This document shows positions 12,546-12,943 of a DNA stretch of 12,943 nucleotides, piece after piece. The translations under genes were made by a program, and so were the position numbers. Origin of the DNA: Methanobacteriaceae archaeon (GTDB taxonomy: Archaea; Methanobacteriota; Methanobacteria; Methanobacteriales; Methanobacteriaceae); contig WOYJ01000016.1 in the NCBI GenBank assembly GCA_011620845.1, forward strand, positions 1-12,943. The letters are read 5' to 3'. The notes below the pieces were generated by a model. That model was given only the letters and a program-made list of their open reading frames with translations, did no database searches and was not told the DNA's origin. Numbering within the stretch: position 1 is the stretch's first letter; the number at the start of each line of letters is the position of its first letter.

Positions 12546-12929
12546 TTAGTCTACTTTTTTATATTTCTTTAAACTTTCAGGATACCTTCCCCTAATACGA
12601 TCGAACAATCCACGATGGGTCAGATCATCAATTATCTCCCTTAAAATAGTAATTTCATCCCGTGCATCGTCCAGATGTTTCTTCGTCACCTGGAGGCGGT
12701 GCATTAATTTCTGGTGTTCTTCCTGGAGTTTTTGGTACTGGCTTAATTTGGCATCTATCAGGTTCAGATCATACTCCTGCAATCGTAATTTCATCTGATT
12801 CTTTTCCTGAATTACATCCTGCAGCATATCTTCGTTGGTTTTAAGCTTTTCCTGGAGATTTTCAATGTCAGATTCCCTGCTTTTAAGTTTCTTTTCCAAC
12901 TCCTTAATCCGGGCTTCTGTATCTTTCAT
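12546..12929 (-). CDS. Coiled-coil protein of unknown function
   Basis: This 127-aa soluble protein starts at ATG 12929, with GAGG eight bases upstream. Nearly the whole chain (about 1-105) is a heptad-patterned helix rich in Glu, Lys, Gln and Leu: ARIKELEKKLKSRESDIENL and so on to DEITILREIIDDLTHRG. The compact C-terminal end GLFDRIRGRYPESLKKYKK is basic and looks more conserved than the coil, perhaps a binding tail. There is no signal peptide, so it should be cytoplasmic. I recognise it only as a methanogen-type hypothetical. The gene lies 269 bases upstream of the prenyltransferase, on the same strand. Confidence 0.78.
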   Translation of the reverse strand: MKDTEARIKELEKKLKSRESDIENLQEKLKTNEDMLQDVIQEKNQMKLRLQEYDLNLIDAKLSQYQKLQEEHQKLMHRLQVTKKHLDDARDEITILREIIDDLTHRGLFDRIRGRYPESLKKYKKVD

Positions 12930-12943
12930 TAAATTTCCTCTAA

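Overview
The window looks like a chromosomal piece of a methanogenic archaeon, most likely Methanobacterium or a close relative in Methanobacteriales. This is inferred from AT-rich intergenic DNA with archaeal TATA boxes (TTTATAAATA types), T-run terminators, GTG and TTG starts, GGAGGTGA-type ribosome sites, and gene content: a beta-CASP-like metallo-hydrolase, rubredoxin, an EFR1-type flavodoxin/ferredoxin remnant, a UbiA prenyltransferase, secreted C39-like and BPL_N-like proteins, and small membrane and coiled-coil proteins. No rRNA, tRNA, CRISPR array or intact transposase was recognised.

Left part (1-2226): the 5' end of a metallo-beta-lactamase-fold protein, a frameshifted remnant of a small WYL-like protein, then a Ku gene followed 43 bases later by an ATP-dependent DNA ligase with LigD-type motifs. 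All are on the minus strand. Ku and the ligase together form a compact non-homologous end-joining operon.

Middle part (2227-5764): two secreted-protein genes on the plus strand, a BPL_N/glutamine-amidotransferase-like protein and a C39-peptidase-like protein whose catalytic cysteine position is serine. The start region of the first (leader, ribosome site and about 20 codons) is repeated upstream of the second as a separate 37-codon frame. Interleaved on the minus strand are a small two-helix membrane protein and a coiled-coil protein.

Right-middle part (5765-9717): a TetR regulator whose TATA box sits at the centre of a 34-bp dyad, followed by a frameshifted EFR1-family pseudogene. Then come two small membrane proteins (the second without a normal start codon), a 129-bp MITE-like element with TA-flanked inverted repeats, a four-helix membrane-protein pseudogene, and a 52-aa rubredoxin gene preceded by another TATA-centred dyad.

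Right end (9718-12943): an auxin-efflux-carrier-type permease, a C-terminal remnant of a SagB-like nitroreductase, a 28-bp direct repeat with a hairpin, a MenA-like UbiA prenyltransferase with a TTG start, a candidate 38-aa leaderless small protein and a coiled-coil protein.

The strongest overall pattern is gene decay. At least four genes are broken, and a fifth may have lost its start codon, among neighbours that are fully intact. Three of the breaks lie at short homopolymers, so sequencing error has to be excluded for those.
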